Source of the DNA: JAHBVL01 sp964461025
GTDB taxonomy: Bacteria > Chloroflexota > Chloroflexia > Thermomicrobiales > UBA6265
Reading direction: 5' to 3'
NCBI GenBank assembly: GCA_964461025.1
Contig: CAYWSE010000005.1
Coordinates: 14,679-78,678, forward strand
Length of the DNA stretch: 64,000 nucleotides
Part shown: in pieces, positions 1 through 8,187 of the stretch
Layout: every line of letters begins with the position of its first letter
Numbering within the stretch: position 1 is the stretch's first letter
Translations under genes and position numbers: made by a program
The notes under the pieces: generated by a model
Told to the model about the DNA's origin: nothing
The model's database searches: none
What the model saw: the letters and a program-made list of their open reading frames with translations, nothing else

Positions 1-240
1 TGGCTTGCGGTGAGCGCCGCGCACATTTCGGTCGCCGAGGACATGAGCCTCTGGGCAGCATTTCACATGCACGCCGCCAACGACGCCCGCCGCAACATCC
101 CGTATCGGGGTCTGGTGCGCGAAACGAGCTGTGTCGAACAATTCGTCGAATCGCTGACCGCTGAAATCGCCCTCTTGCGCGAATTCCTCGGCGAAGCAGC
201 TTTTCGCGATCTCCTCGCTTCCGCCGACGCCATCGCCTGA
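1..240 (+). CDS. C-terminal part of an unknown protein
   Basis: The frame is open from the first base of the window and stops with TGA at 238-240, so this is the 3' end of a gene that starts upstream; the in-frame GTG at 10 need not be the start. The 79 visible residues are mostly helical and end in a Leu/Ala-rich stretch. I see no motif, membrane segment or metal site and do not recognise the family. The next gene is on the opposite strand, so the two converge. Confidence 0.5.
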   Translation, partial: WLAVSAAHISVAEDMSLWAAFHMHAANDARRNIPYRGLVRETSCVEQFVESLTAEIALLREFLGEAAFRDLLASADAIA

Positions 241-261
241 CGGCCGCCGGTTATCGGCCAT

Positions 262-681
262 CTATAGGGCGGGCTGAAATGACTTGCTCAGTGCTTTGAT
301 GACCATATCGGGGTCTTGCTCGATCACCCTCAGGAATGTCTTTGCCGGCAGACTCGGTTCGCTGACTTTCTGCTCCCAGTCGCGAAGCGTACCCAGCGGA
401 ATCTGAAACGCCTCGGCAAACTCGATCTGGGTCATGTTGAGTCCTTCGCGAATCCGGCGAGGATTCGGGACCGGTCGAAGCTGCCGGATTTCTTCAGGCG
501 TCATTGGCGGGTTATCGGGATCAGCAAGAGCGTTTGCCTCGATCTCTTCTTCTGTCATGGCCGCCAGACGCGCCCGGTCGGTCCGGTCAACGGCAACCGT
601 CCGGCTGCCGTCATCGTTGAGCCTCCAGACTGTCCCATCTGAATCGAGCTCGACTCTCACGATATGCTCTTCGCTCTTCAC
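262..681 (-). CDS. XRE-family helix-turn-helix antitoxin of a BrnT-type pair (copy 1)
   Basis: 139-residue protein. The N-terminal half is acidic and carries the ALADPDNPPMTPEEI stretch; the C-terminal half is an XRE helix-turn-helix (MTQIEFAEAFQIPLGTLRDWE). It probably represses its own operon and neutralises the BrnT-like ribonuclease encoded just upstream. I chose the GTG at 681 although the frame stays open to an ATG at 735. The GTG has AAGGAAGG a few bases upstream, shares a GTGA overlap with the present toxin stop, and aligns end to end with the second antitoxin (1148-1564). The upstream extension is the toxin C-terminus read in the wrong frame. The protein is the same family and size as copy 2, so the pair arose by tandem duplication. 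The antitoxin is HTH-type, not the BrnA type. Confidence 0.8.
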   Translation of the reverse strand: MKSEEHIVRVELDSDGTVWRLNDDGSRTVAVDRTDRARLAAMTEEEIEANALADPDNPPMTPEEIRQLRPVPNPRRIREGLNMTQIEFAEAFQIPLGTLRDWEQKVSEPSLPAKTFLRVIEQDPDMVIKALSKSFQPAL

Positions 682-923
682 GTCGCGCCTTCCTTGCAGA
701 AATGATTTCTTGTTCCTGACGCCCGGGCGGTGCACACGACCGCGATCATATCGACGCCGTCACTTCCCACAACAACCCTGCGGACTTCCCGAATATCTTC
801 GACCAGTGACAACCGCTCCATCCGAAAGTCATCGCTGAAGACACGTACTGCACCATCGAAGTCCAAACCATGCTTCTCTTGGTTGGAACTATTCTTTGCC
901 TGATCCCACTCGTACTGTCTCAC
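611..923 (-). pseudogene. brnT: BrnT-family toxin (copy 1) with a +1 frameshift
   Basis: From ATG 923 the protein begins in typical BrnT fashion (YEWDQAKN, then KHGLDFDGAVRVF), but the open frame ends early at 678 with an unrelated tail (RNHFCKEGAT). Removing one base from the A-run on the coding strand (plus-strand T706-708) restores the family C-terminus, IISARKARREERRAYRE, and moves the stop to 611-613. That gives 103 residues, against 104 for the intact copy 2. The restored frame would also overlap the antitoxin start, as in copy 2. BrnT proteins are small ribonucleases with a RelE-like fold, and the missing segment holds the conserved Arg/Ser positions. The toxin is therefore probably dead, unless the indel is a sequencing error or ribosomes shift frame here. 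Confidence 0.75.
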
Positions 924-1147
924 ACGCTGACTCTGCCCATTCTACTGGCGACCAGTACTACCGACAACAGACGAGCGAGCGACCAAGTGGCAGTTCTGTG
1001 GCCTGAAGACCAGCAACACGGGGTAACGTTGGCAGCGGATCGCCGCGCGTCTCCGCTGCGGTCTCCCTATCAACATAGCCATGCTTCGAAAGGACTCGAG
1101 AACTACGACCGCAATGATGCCATTCGCACAGCGTGCGTTGGGAGCGT
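924..1147. other. Intergenic region between the two BrnT/antitoxin pairs
   Basis: 224 bases without a supported gene. The region should hold the promoter and operator of the first (frameshifted) pair, which reads leftward from 923. I see no convincing terminator hairpin after the second antitoxin, so read-through from copy 2 into copy 1 is possible. Confidence 0.4.
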
Positions 1148-1564
1148 CTAACTCGCCTTCCGGTACGACTTCTCCAGGGCGGCCTTGGCCCCCTCAGGGT
1201 CCTGTTCGATGATTCGGAGCAGTGATCTGGCAACGCTATCAGGGAAGTCTGGACCTCGTTCCCAACTCTGGATGAGATCGAGTGCGATGCCGTACGTTTC
1301 GGCGAACTCCAGTTGCGTGAGACCAAGATTGTTCCGAATGATGTAGACATTCGGAATCAACTCCATCTTCGCGAGATACTCATCAGTGAGTGGCGGATTG
1401 TCAGGATCGGTGAGCGCTGCACGCGTGATGTCCTCTTCCGTGAGTGCATCGAAAGCGGCCCAGTCCGTTCTTCCCTTCAATGGGACAAGCGTTCCGTCGT
1501 TGAGTACTTCAAATACTCGTCCATCCGGAAGCATCTCGACGTTCGTCATATGATCTTCGTTCAT
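1148..1564 (-). CDS. XRE-family helix-turn-helix antitoxin of a BrnT-type pair (copy 2)
   Basis: 138-residue antitoxin, paralogous to 262-681 over its whole length: both share TDPDNPP/ADPDNPP, an LTQLEFAE / MTQIEFAE helix-turn-helix and the LLRIIEQDP / FLRVIEQDP C-terminal helix. The frame is open to 1657, but the ATG at 1564 (MNEDHMTNVE) aligns with the GTG start of copy 1, so I use it. It overlaps the end of the toxin gene 1509-1823 by 56 nt, which implies translational coupling and an obligatory toxin-first order. Autoregulation through the HTH is expected from the family and was not seen directly. Confidence 0.8.
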   Translation of the reverse strand: MNEDHMTNVEMLPDGRVFEVLNDGTLVPLKGRTDWAAFDALTEEDITRAALTDPDNPPLTDEYLAKMELIPNVYIIRNNLGLTQLEFAETYGIALDLIQSWERGPDFPDSVARSLLRIIEQDPEGAKAALEKSYRKAS

Positions 1565-1823
1565 CGCGACGGGCCTTTCTGGCCGATATGAGACGGACTT
1601 TTGTCCCGCGCCGGGTCCATACGACGGTGATCGGCTTGCCCGACCGCGTAAGCCCACTGGTAACGATCCGCAATTCAGAGCTGTCAGGTCGAATCGACAA
1701 TCGGACTATCCTGAAAGGATCAGCAAACACCTGAACTGCGTCGGCGAAATCAAGCTCATGCTTCGAGCGATTCGTCTCGTTCTTTCGCTCGTCCCATTCG
1801 AAACTCAATTGTGGCACCGGCAT
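1509..1823 (-). CDS. brnT: BrnT-family ribonuclease toxin (copy 2, intact)
   Basis: 104 residues with the full BrnT signature: FEWDERKNETNRSKHELDF at the N-terminus, a VFADPFRIVRLS strand, SSELRIVTSG, then VVWTRRGTKVRLISARKAR and a charged tail. BrnT toxins are type II toxin-antitoxin ribonucleases that arrest translation. The toxin is the first gene of its operon and overlaps its HTH antitoxin. The intact C-terminus makes this copy the reference that shows copy 1 (611-923) has lost its frame. About 360 bases separate the two pairs' toxin and antitoxin ends, with no other gene between them. Confidence 0.85.
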   Translation of the reverse strand: MPVPQLSFEWDERKNETNRSKHELDFADAVQVFADPFRIVRLSIRPDSSELRIVTSGLTRSGKPITVVWTRRGTKVRLISARKARRDERRSYDERRDASGWTSI

Positions 1824-1913
1824 ACGTCAAATTCCAAGTGGTTCGCGCAGACTCCGAATAGCGCAGCCGGCAGAGTCGCCTGGCGAACCGCCTCCTGCAC
1901 CCAACGATTCATC

Positions 1914-2978
1914 TCAATTCGCTGGCAACACCCGGTTCAGCATCCGCAACCAGTTGCCGTGCATGATCTTTTCGATGTCTTCGTCGCTGTAGCCGCGATT
2001 CGAGAGGAGGCCAGGTACCCGCTGAAGGTCGTAGATCGTGTCGAGGTCGCTGGGGGTCTGCTCGGTGCCGTAGCCGCCATCGAGGTCGGTGCCGATCGCC
2101 GCGTGATTGGCGTTGCCGGCCACCTGGCAGACATGATCGATGTGATCGACGTACTGCTCCATCGTGCAGTTTTCGTCCGGCAGGGTCACGCCCCGCTCCC
2201 AGTTGGGTACGACCATCCAGGCGTCGAGCACCGATCCGACGACGCCGTCCCGCTCGATGATCACGTTGAGCATGTCATCGGTTAGCTGACGATCACCAGG
2301 CACGAGCGTCCGGCAGTTGTTGTGCGACGCCCAGATCGGTCCCTTGTAGATCTCCATCGCTTCCCAGAACGACTGATCGTTGAAGTGACTGACGTCGAGA
2401 ACGAACCCCATGCCGTTCATCTTCTCGAGCAGCGCCTTGCCGCGATCGGTCAGGCCGCCAAGACTCTCGGTGCCGTGGGCGTACTCGCTCGGTCCGTAGT
2501 GCGACAGGCTGAGCGCTCGCAGTCCCTGCTCCCACCACCAGTCCACCTGCTCAAGATCGACGATCGGATCGGCGCCTTCCATGGTCAGCACCATGCCGAG
2601 CGGTGTCTTTTCAGGGTCAGCTTTCCAGTTTGCCATGTGATCGTTCAGTTCCGCGGCTGTGGCGATCATCCGGATTGCGCCCTGGCGGACCATTTCGCGA
2701 TACCAGGCAAGCTCTCCCTGGGCGTGAGCGGTGGCGATGTCCTGCGTGCGGAAATCGATCATCGACTCCCGGCCCGATTTGGTGCGAGCCAGAACGGTGC
2801 AGAAGCACACTGCAATCTCAGTGCGACGCATTTCCGGAAGGGAGACAGTGTTGTTGCCACGACCCTTCTCGTCCAGGTGCGCTTCGTCGGCGCGAATCTC
2901 AGCGACCGACTTGCGGTAATCGCGATTGAGATAAAAGGCGTTCATGGCGACATCAAGATGACTATCGACAACGATCAT
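1914..2978 (-). CDS. Membrane dipeptidase, peptidase family M19
   Basis: 354 residues, normal length for renal-dipeptidase-like zinc hydrolases. The metal ligands of the TIM-barrel fold are visible: DSHLD near residues 5-9, the bridging Glu in LTMEGADP (about 134), His in LDVSH (198), His in ASHNN (219) and the Asp of GTDLDGG (about 298). The family hydrolyses dipeptides, including those with D-residues. There is no signal peptide, so it should act in the cytoplasm. Just downstream on the same strand lies a peptide ABC importer (3760-7411), which suggests that imported peptides are among its substrates, although a separate membrane-protein gene intervenes. Family assignment is secure; the exact substrate is not. 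Confidence 0.9.
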   Translation of the reverse strand: MIVVDSHLDVAMNAFYLNRDYRKSVAEIRADEAHLDEKGRGNNTVSLPEMRRTEIAVCFCTVLARTKSGRESMIDFRTQDIATAHAQGELAWYREMVRQGAIRMIATAAELNDHMANWKADPEKTPLGMVLTMEGADPIVDLEQVDWWWEQGLRALSLSHYGPSEYAHGTESLGGLTDRGKALLEKMNGMGFVLDVSHFNDQSFWEAMEIYKGPIWASHNNCRTLVPGDRQLTDDMLNVIIERDGVVGSVLDAWMVVPNWERGVTLPDENCTMEQYVDHIDHVCQVAGNANHAAIGTDLDGGYGTEQTPSDLDTIYDLQRVPGLLSNRGYSDEDIEKIMHGNWLRMLNRVLPAN

Positions 2979-3104
2979 GCGATTGGGTCTCCTTCGCGCG
3001 CGATATGCTGATTCAACACCGGCAGTGTATCGGCACTCTGGCCACGCCGTCCTGAGACCACGAAAGCTCCGCCTGAGCGCCTATTGCGGCACATGAAGGG
3101 CGGT

Positions 3105-3596
3105 CTAGTCACGCTGCCCGAGCCGGTCGAAGAGCGCCCAGACAATTGATGGCACTACGATCAGAAAGAAGATCAGAAACCACTCATACCAGAAGCCGTT
3201 CAGCCCGACCTGACCGAAAACGGCATCGACTGACTCGAGGATCACCAGCTTGCCGACGAAAAAGACCGGCAGAACGCCAACCACGGCGAGCAGATTCCGG
3301 TTCCTGGCGCGCAGATGTCCCTGCAGCCAGTACTTGACCCTGTCCATCGCCGCCAACAGCAGCTTGAACATCGCCGCCACCAGCAATGTGATCCAGAAGG
3401 AGTCGATTCGAATGTGATCGGGGAAGACTTCGGCGAAAAGGTTGAGAATCACCACTGAGATCAGGATATCGATCGTCCATGAGACGACCCGCATTTGCGC
3501 GCGGTTGAGTGACGTGACTACCCCATGGTCGGTTTCGACCATGCGCTCGAGACCATGCTCCAACGGCCCTGGATGCGGAGACGCCGGTGACTCCAC
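3105..3596 (-). CDS. Integral membrane protein of unknown function
   Basis: 163 residues starting at a GTG with GGAG six bases upstream. About 35 charged N-terminal residues are followed by three or four hydrophobic segments (roughly 40-60, 65-85, 103-122, 133-155), with basic loops such as RVKYW and RARNRN between them. It ends in WALFDRLGQRD. I recognise no family, and there are no catalytic-looking residues. It lies between the dipeptidase and the peptide transporter but is separated from each by more than 100 bases, so shared function is not implied. Confidence 0.6.
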   Translation of the reverse strand: MESPASPHPGPLEHGLERMVETDHGVVTSLNRAQMRVVSWTIDILISVVILNLFAEVFPDHIRIDSFWITLLVAAMFKLLLAAMDRVKYWLQGHLRARNRNLLAVVGVLPVFFVGKLVILESVDAVFGQVGLNGFWYEWFLIFFLIVVPSIVWALFDRLGQRD

Positions 3597-3682
3597 GCTC
3601 GCTCCGATTCACTATGCGCGCACGCCGCGCCACGTACCTGGCCGCTGCACGTGAGCTCTTCGAGGACGGTTTCATCACCCGA

Positions 3683-3752
3683 GCAACGCAGGCGTTGCCG
3701 CTACACCACGATTGATTCTGGCATCTGTATGTAGCGGCGAGGTCCGCCTCGC
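3683..3752. repeat. Pair of GTAG-footed palindromes (REP-like, facing each other)
   Basis: Two hairpin elements of the kind described under 9336-9477. The left one reads GCAACGC-AG-GCGTTGC (3683-3698), followed by CG and CTAC (3701-3704), i.e. a GTAG foot on the minus strand. The right one reads GTAG (3731-3734), then CG and GCGAGG-TCCG-CCTCGC (3737-3752). The stems are unrelated in sequence, but the GTAG foot and its 1-2 base spacing to the stem are the same. The pair sits immediately after the stop of the permease gene at 3760. Confidence 0.55.
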
Positions 3753-3759
3753 TCGTCCG

Positions 3760-4671
3760 CTATCGTTCCCGTGCTTTCGGATCCAGCGCATCACGCAACC
3801 CGTCGCCCAGCAAATTCAGCGACAGGACGGTGACGAAGAGCGCAATGCCCGGACACATGGCCATCCACCACGCAGACTGAATGAACTTCTGCCCATCCCG
3901 CATCATGTTTCCCCACGACGGGGTTTCTGGAGGAACGCCAGCGCCGAGGAATGACAACGACGCTTCCGAGATGATGGCAAATGCGATCACAAAGGTGCAT
4001 TGCACGATCAGCGGCGAGAGCGAATTCATGAAAATGTACCGAAAGAGAATCACATAGTCTCGCAGCCCGATCGAACGTGCCGACTCGACGAACTGCTGTC
4101 GCCGCAGTACGAGAGTCGTACCGCGTACAAGTCTGGCCACGATCGGCACATAGACCACCGTCAGGGCAACGAAGACATTTTCCGAACTCGGGCCACGCGC
4201 CGCTACGATCGCGATCGCGAGCAGAATGCTCGGAAAGGCCATCAGACCGTCCATCACCCGCATAATTGGCGAATCGAGACGGTTGTAGTAGCCAGAGATC
4301 AATCCGAGCGCGGAACCGATCAACGCGGCGAGCACCGTCACTCCGATTCCAATCGGCAGGGAGGCGCGCGTGCCATAGATCACCCGGCTCATGACATCTC
4401 GGCCAAAGTCGTCTGTGCCGAACTTATGTTCACTTGAGGGGCTTTGCAACCGGATCGACGGGTCGATAAATTGCGGGTCATACGGCGCGACCCAGGGGGC
4501 GAAGATCGCCAATCCGACGATGATCAGCAGGATGATCCCGCTGATGATCGCAGGCCGGTTGCGCCGGAGCGACTTCAACCAGCGACGTCGCGCATTCCGG
4601 GTCCGCACTTCGTCCGCTTCGGCCGCCGCCAGCTCGAGTCTGTTCAGCGCGCTCGTTTCAACCGCCGCCAT
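3760..4671 (-). CDS. Peptide/nickel-type ABC transporter permease, DppC/OppC family
   Basis: 303 residues. The cytoplasmic N-terminus (about 35 residues) leads into the OppC N-terminal membrane segment (IISGIILLIIVGLAIFAPW) and the family stretch around GTDDFGRDVMSRVIYGTR. The EAA loop (ARSIGLRDYVILFRYIFMNS) contacts the ATPase, and GAGVPPETPSWGNM is typical of DppC. It pairs with the permease at 4658-5608, whose gene end it overlaps by 14 bases, and with the binding protein 5729-7411. No OppD/OppF ATPase gene follows; transcription runs out into the REP-like repeat. The ATPase must be encoded elsewhere. Confidence 0.9.
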   Translation of the reverse strand: MAAVETSALNRLELAAAEADEVRTRNARRRWLKSLRRNRPAIISGIILLIIVGLAIFAPWVAPYDPQFIDPSIRLQSPSSEHKFGTDDFGRDVMSRVIYGTRASLPIGIGVTVLAALIGSALGLISGYYNRLDSPIMRVMDGLMAFPSILLAIAIVAARGPSSENVFVALTVVYVPIVARLVRGTTLVLRRQQFVESARSIGLRDYVILFRYIFMNSLSPLIVQCTFVIAFAIISEASLSFLGAGVPPETPSWGNMMRDGQKFIQSAWWMAMCPGIALFVTVLSLNLLGDGLRDALDPKARER

Positions 4672-5608
4672 AGCGAATCCGTGGATCGATGTATGCGTAC
4701 AGAATGTCGACGAAGAGATTCACCAGCACATAAATACTGGCAATGAGCATGATTGCTCCCTGAATTACGGGGTAGTCGCGCCTTGCGATACTCCCGACGA
4801 CGAGCCTCCCCATACCGGGGATGGTGAAGACGGTTTCTGTCACCACCGCTCCACCGAGGAGACCGCCAATCGAGAATCCAATCACCGTAATCGCCGGAAT
4901 CAGCGCATTGCGAAGCGCGTGCCGGTTGACAACGGTGCGGAATTGAAGTCCCTTTGCCAGCGCTGTTCGGACATAGTCATCACCCAGAACGTCAAGCATC
5001 GATGATCGCACCAGGCGGGCCAGCAATCCGGCCGACGCGAATCCGAGGGTAAACGCGGGCAGCACCATCGATTTGAAGTGGGCCACAGGATCCTCGGTAA
5101 TCGACACGAAGCCGCCACTCGGCACCCACTTCAATCTCACAGCAAAGATGAGAATCAGAAGAATACCCATGAAGAATGTTGGGATGGCGGCGCCGCTGAT
5201 CGCGCCGATCATCAACGTCCGGTCGATGATCGAATTCCGCTTGACCGCCGCAATCACTCCTGCGGGAACACCGATCGCCACCTCAATGATGAGTGCGTAG
5301 GTGGTCAGGAACATTGTTGGTTCCTTGCGCTGGCTGAGCGTTTCGATTACGGACTGACCGCTGAAGTATGAGTCTCCGAAGTCGAGTCGCAGCGCATCGC
5401 CGAACCAGCGCACGAACTGCACAAAGAGAGGGTCATTGAGACCCATCTTGTCTTTGGCCGCGTCGATCTGTTCGGCGGTCGCATTCTCACCGACCAGCAC
5501 CGCCGCCGGGTTTCCTGGCACAAGGTGAACCAGCATGAACACCACAATGCCCACAACCAGCATGACCGGGATGAGCAGGAAAATCCGTTGGAGGATGTAC
5601 GTCGCCAA
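4658..5608 (-). CDS. Peptide/nickel-type ABC transporter permease, DppB/OppB family
   Basis: 316 residues and six predicted membrane spans, starting with the DppB N-terminus (MATYILQRIFLLIPVMLVVG) and the periplasmic LVHLVPGNPAAVLVGENAT segment. The ATPase-contact loop is recognisable around RTALAKGLQFRTVVNRHALRN, with NALIPAITVIG after it. It forms a heterodimer with the 3760-4671 product in the cytoplasmic membrane. The gene lies second in the operon, 120 bases after the binding-protein gene, from which it is separated by a strong hairpin (5674-5708). Confidence 0.9.
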   Translation of the reverse strand: MATYILQRIFLLIPVMLVVGIVVFMLVHLVPGNPAAVLVGENATAEQIDAAKDKMGLNDPLFVQFVRWFGDALRLDFGDSYFSGQSVIETLSQRKEPTMFLTTYALIIEVAIGVPAGVIAAVKRNSIIDRTLMIGAISGAAIPTFFMGILLILIFAVRLKWVPSGGFVSITEDPVAHFKSMVLPAFTLGFASAGLLARLVRSSMLDVLGDDYVRTALAKGLQFRTVVNRHALRNALIPAITVIGFSIGGLLGGAVVTETVFTIPGMGRLVVGSIARRDYPVIQGAIMLIASIYVLVNLFVDILYAYIDPRIRYGGG

Positions 5609-5673
5609 GTGTTCTGTGTCCTGATGTACTCCCCTCGCTCCGAATGATGAGGGGATGGAGAATCAGTGAAACG

Positions 5674-5708
5674 CCCCTCTCCCGAATACCGAGGTTCCGG
5701 GAGAGGGG
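5674..5708. terminator. Strong hairpin between binding-protein and permease genes
   Basis: An 11-bp perfect stem, CCCCTCTCCCG (5674-5684) with CGGGAGAGGGG (5698-5708), and a 13-base loop. A smaller one, CCCCTC/GAGGGG, lies at 5631-5654. There is no long U-tract. Its position after the binding-protein gene fits a partial terminator or an mRNA 3'-end stabiliser that lets the binding protein be made in excess over the permeases; that is inference. Confidence 0.55.
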
Positions 5709-5728
5709 ACAAGAGCAAGTCGCTCAGG

Positions 5729-7411
5729 CTACTTGATCCAGAGGTTCCAGAACTTGACGCCGCGCTCGGACTGCTGGTCCCAGCCGCCGAGATCCTCGGA
5801 AATGACCGAAATGGTCGCCCCGTCGCCGATCTTGATCGCCGGAATTTCCTCATAGGCAAGCGCCTGGATTTCTTCCCAGATCGCATAGCGGGCATCGAAA
5901 TCGCTTTCCGCCGCCAGGTCGGCCGACAACGCGAGTCCGGTTTCGCTGTTCCACCAGCCGGGATAGATATTCATCTGCCCGACATAGCTGACTTGGGTCG
6001 GATCGGGAACGAAGCCGTGACCGGTCACGAACATGTCCCAGTCGTCCTTGATCGCGCGGCGCTCGCGCACCGTCGCCCAGTCGGGCGTCTGCAGATCAAC
6101 ATTGAAGCCGACCGCTTCCATCTGCTGCGACGCCGGCAGACCGGTCGCGTACATGTAGCCGATTTCCTGGCTGGCCATGAATCGGATCGGCGTGCCGTCG
6201 TAACCCGCTTCCTCGAGTTTCGCTTTGGCCAGGTCCGGATCATTGATGTTGTACAGATCGATGCCCGCGTCGGTGTACCAGGCCGTCTGCTTCATCATCA
6301 GGCCGGGATCGAGCGCATAGAAGTCCGAACTGCCATACGCGGCCTGCAGCATTGGCTCGTGATTGAGCGACGCCGCCACTGCCTGACGCATGGCCAGGTT
6401 GTCCTTGAAAATCGGCGACTCCCAGTTCAGGAAGAAGACCGGCCATTCCGTCGGCACATCGATGGACACCACCAATCCGGGATAGCCATTGAGAACGTCG
6501 TAGTTGTCGTTCGTGATGTCCATCGCATGGTGGTAGTCGCCCGCCTGCATACCGGCAACGCGAGCCGAGCCATCCGGCACCGGGATGAATTCGAGAATGT
6601 CGGCATACGCGTACTTCGTGCCGCCGTAGCCAACCGGACCACCCTCGACCGTCACATAGCCGTCGAATCGCTCCATGCGGACGTGCGAATCGGGCACCCA
6701 CTCGACCAGCTGATATGGTCCGGTGCCGATGCCATCTTCAATCGTCGCGGCATCTCCGGCGGCATCGACGATCGACTTCGGATAGATCACGGGCGCCTGT
6801 GTGTTGTGGGAGAGCGCCACAAAGATCGTGCCATAGGGCTGGTTGAAGGTCCATGTGACGGTGTGCTCGTCGGTGGCCTCGAGCGACGCTGTCGCCGCGA
6901 AGACATTCTGTCCAACACCGCTGATGACGCCCCAGCGCTCGAGCGACGCCACGACGTCGGCCGAGGTGAACGGCTCGCCGTTGTGGAAGAAGACATCACG
7001 CTTCAAATTGAACGTGTAGGTCAGCCCATCTTCGCTGATCGTCCAGTCGGTCGCCAGTTCCGGCGCGATGCCATACTCGTAGTCATAGGTCACAAGCGTT
7101 TCGTAGAGGCAGTAGCCGAGCACCGCGGTGATTTCACCGGTGGTGGTGTGCTCGTCGAGTGTTCCGACTTCGCTGTACGTGGCGATGCGAAGTGTTCCAC
7201 CGAAATTGCCGGCAGACGGATCATCCTGCAGCATGGCGGCGAGTGATCGCGCCTGCATGCGGGAGGGGCCAGCGACTGTGCCGAGCGCGCTGACCAGGGC
7301 ATAGCTGCCGAGACCGATCGCCGCGCCTCGCTTGAGAAGCTCGCGGCGAGAAACATCGCGATCCTTGATTGCCTGGAGCAGGCGCTGCAGATCTCGTTCT
7401 CGATAGTCCAT
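5729..7411 (-). CDS. Extracellular solute-binding protein, family 5 (oligopeptide/dipeptide type), Tat-exported
   Basis: 560 residues. The start ATG at 7411 is preceded by GGAGGA at 7 bases, better than the upstream ATG at 7432. A twin-arginine signal (SRRELLKRGAAIGLG) is followed by a hydrophobic stretch and a mature domain with SBP_bac_5 landmarks: GGTLRIATYSEVGTLDEH, FNLKRDVFFHNGEPFTSADVV and IGTGPYQLVEW. It would capture peptides or similar solutes outside the membrane and deliver them to the permeases 4658-5608 and 3760-4671. Together with the M19 dipeptidase downstream this suggests peptide scavenging. The family also binds nickel or sugars, so the ligand is unproven. Confidence 0.9.
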   Translation of the reverse strand: MDYRERDLQRLLQAIKDRDVSRRELLKRGAAIGLGSYALVSALGTVAGPSRMQARSLAAMLQDDPSAGNFGGTLRIATYSEVGTLDEHTTTGEITAVLGYCLYETLVTYDYEYGIAPELATDWTISEDGLTYTFNLKRDVFFHNGEPFTSADVVASLERWGVISGVGQNVFAATASLEATDEHTVTWTFNQPYGTIFVALSHNTQAPVIYPKSIVDAAGDAATIEDGIGTGPYQLVEWVPDSHVRMERFDGYVTVEGGPVGYGGTKYAYADILEFIPVPDGSARVAGMQAGDYHHAMDITNDNYDVLNGYPGLVVSIDVPTEWPVFFLNWESPIFKDNLAMRQAVAASLNHEPMLQAAYGSSDFYALDPGLMMKQTAWYTDAGIDLYNINDPDLAKAKLEEAGYDGTPIRFMASQEIGYMYATGLPASQQMEAVGFNVDLQTPDWATVRERRAIKDDWDMFVTGHGFVPDPTQVSYVGQMNIYPGWWNSETGLALSADLAAESDFDARYAIWEEIQALAYEEIPAIKIGDGATISVISEDLGGWDQQSERGVKFWNLWIK

Positions 7412-7663
7412 CGTTATTCCTCCGATGTTCAACTCCGCGTGCGTGTCACAACCGACGCGACGCCCTCACAGATCCTCAGTCTCGAATCAGGAAAAATCGC
7501 AGACATCTCATTCCGGCTTGTTCGAGCATGTCCGCCATATCACTCTGATATTCCGGCCGGTCCATTCCCATACGCGAATGTTTTGGCCGGATCGACTTTG
7601 GATATCAGTCATTGTCAGGAAGATTCGTCCGCACGTCAACCTCGCTTATCCGCGCTGCCACTC
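7412..7663. other. Upstream region of the peptide transporter operon
   Basis: 252 bases with no credible gene. They hold the leader and promoter of the operon starting at 7411 and the 3' flank of the membrane-protein gene 7664-8053. Matching arms CTGATAT near 7543 and ATATCAG near 7592 flank a GGCCGG/CCGG-containing stretch and might be an operator, but I cannot support a specific site. Confidence 0.3.
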
Positions 7664-8053
7664 TCAAGTTGCGGGTTGTGTCGATTTTCTGACATCCGGC
7701 AAAAACACGAGAACCAGAACAAGTCCGTAGATGACGATCGGCGCGATCGCTGTCGACCAGGTCTTTGTTCCAGCTATCAGCGACGAAACCGGCACGCTCA
7801 GCCCGATCAAGGCAAGCAGGACGGTGATCGTCCAGGCCCACGGTTTGAGGGTAAGCCAACCCCACGCGACGACTGCGGTCAGCAATGCCACTGCTCCATA
7901 CAGAAACGCGCCGACCCAGCGACCGCCCCAGAAGTCGAGCGCATCGTCACCCCATGGTATGACCTCGAGAAATTGCAGTGCGATGACCGCATCGATCACG
8001 GCGGCAATGATTGCCAGCGCTGCCAGCGCCAGTGTGGCGGGTGGGCGATTCAC
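7664..8053 (-). CDS. Small four-helix membrane protein, function unknown
   Basis: 129 residues starting at GTG 8053, with GAGGAA about 8 bases upstream. Four hydrophobic segments are evident: PPATLALAALAIIAAVIDAV, GAFLYGAVALLTAVVAWGW, AWTITVLLALIGLSVPVSS and IAPIVIYGLVLVLVFL. The middle loop ends with WLTLKPWAWT, a pattern common in small uncharacterised actinobacterial and chloroflexal membrane proteins. No catalytic motif is seen. It is divergent from the CoA-binding protein gene at 8188 and shares its upstream region. Confidence 0.65.
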   Translation of the reverse strand: MNRPPATLALAALAIIAAVIDAVIALQFLEVIPWGDDALDFWGGRWVGAFLYGAVALLTAVVAWGWLTLKPWAWTITVLLALIGLSVPVSSLIAGTKTWSTAIAPIVIYGLVLVLVFLPDVRKSTQPAT

Positions 8054-8187
8054 GAATATTCCTCATTTCTCGATGCCGATCTTCCGCAGAAACCCAGCGC
8101 TGTTGCCAGCCGTCGTGGTCAGTGCACTCTACAATGGTCCAGCAACTCCTGCGCGGCAGGAGTCAAGGATCATGGAACCAGACGTCG

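Noticed and set aside
5666..7246. A 526-codon open frame on the plus strand
   Set aside because: It is antisense to the clear family 5 binding protein on the minus strand, has a His/Arg-rich composition typical of antisense reading in G+C-rich DNA, and shows no motif.
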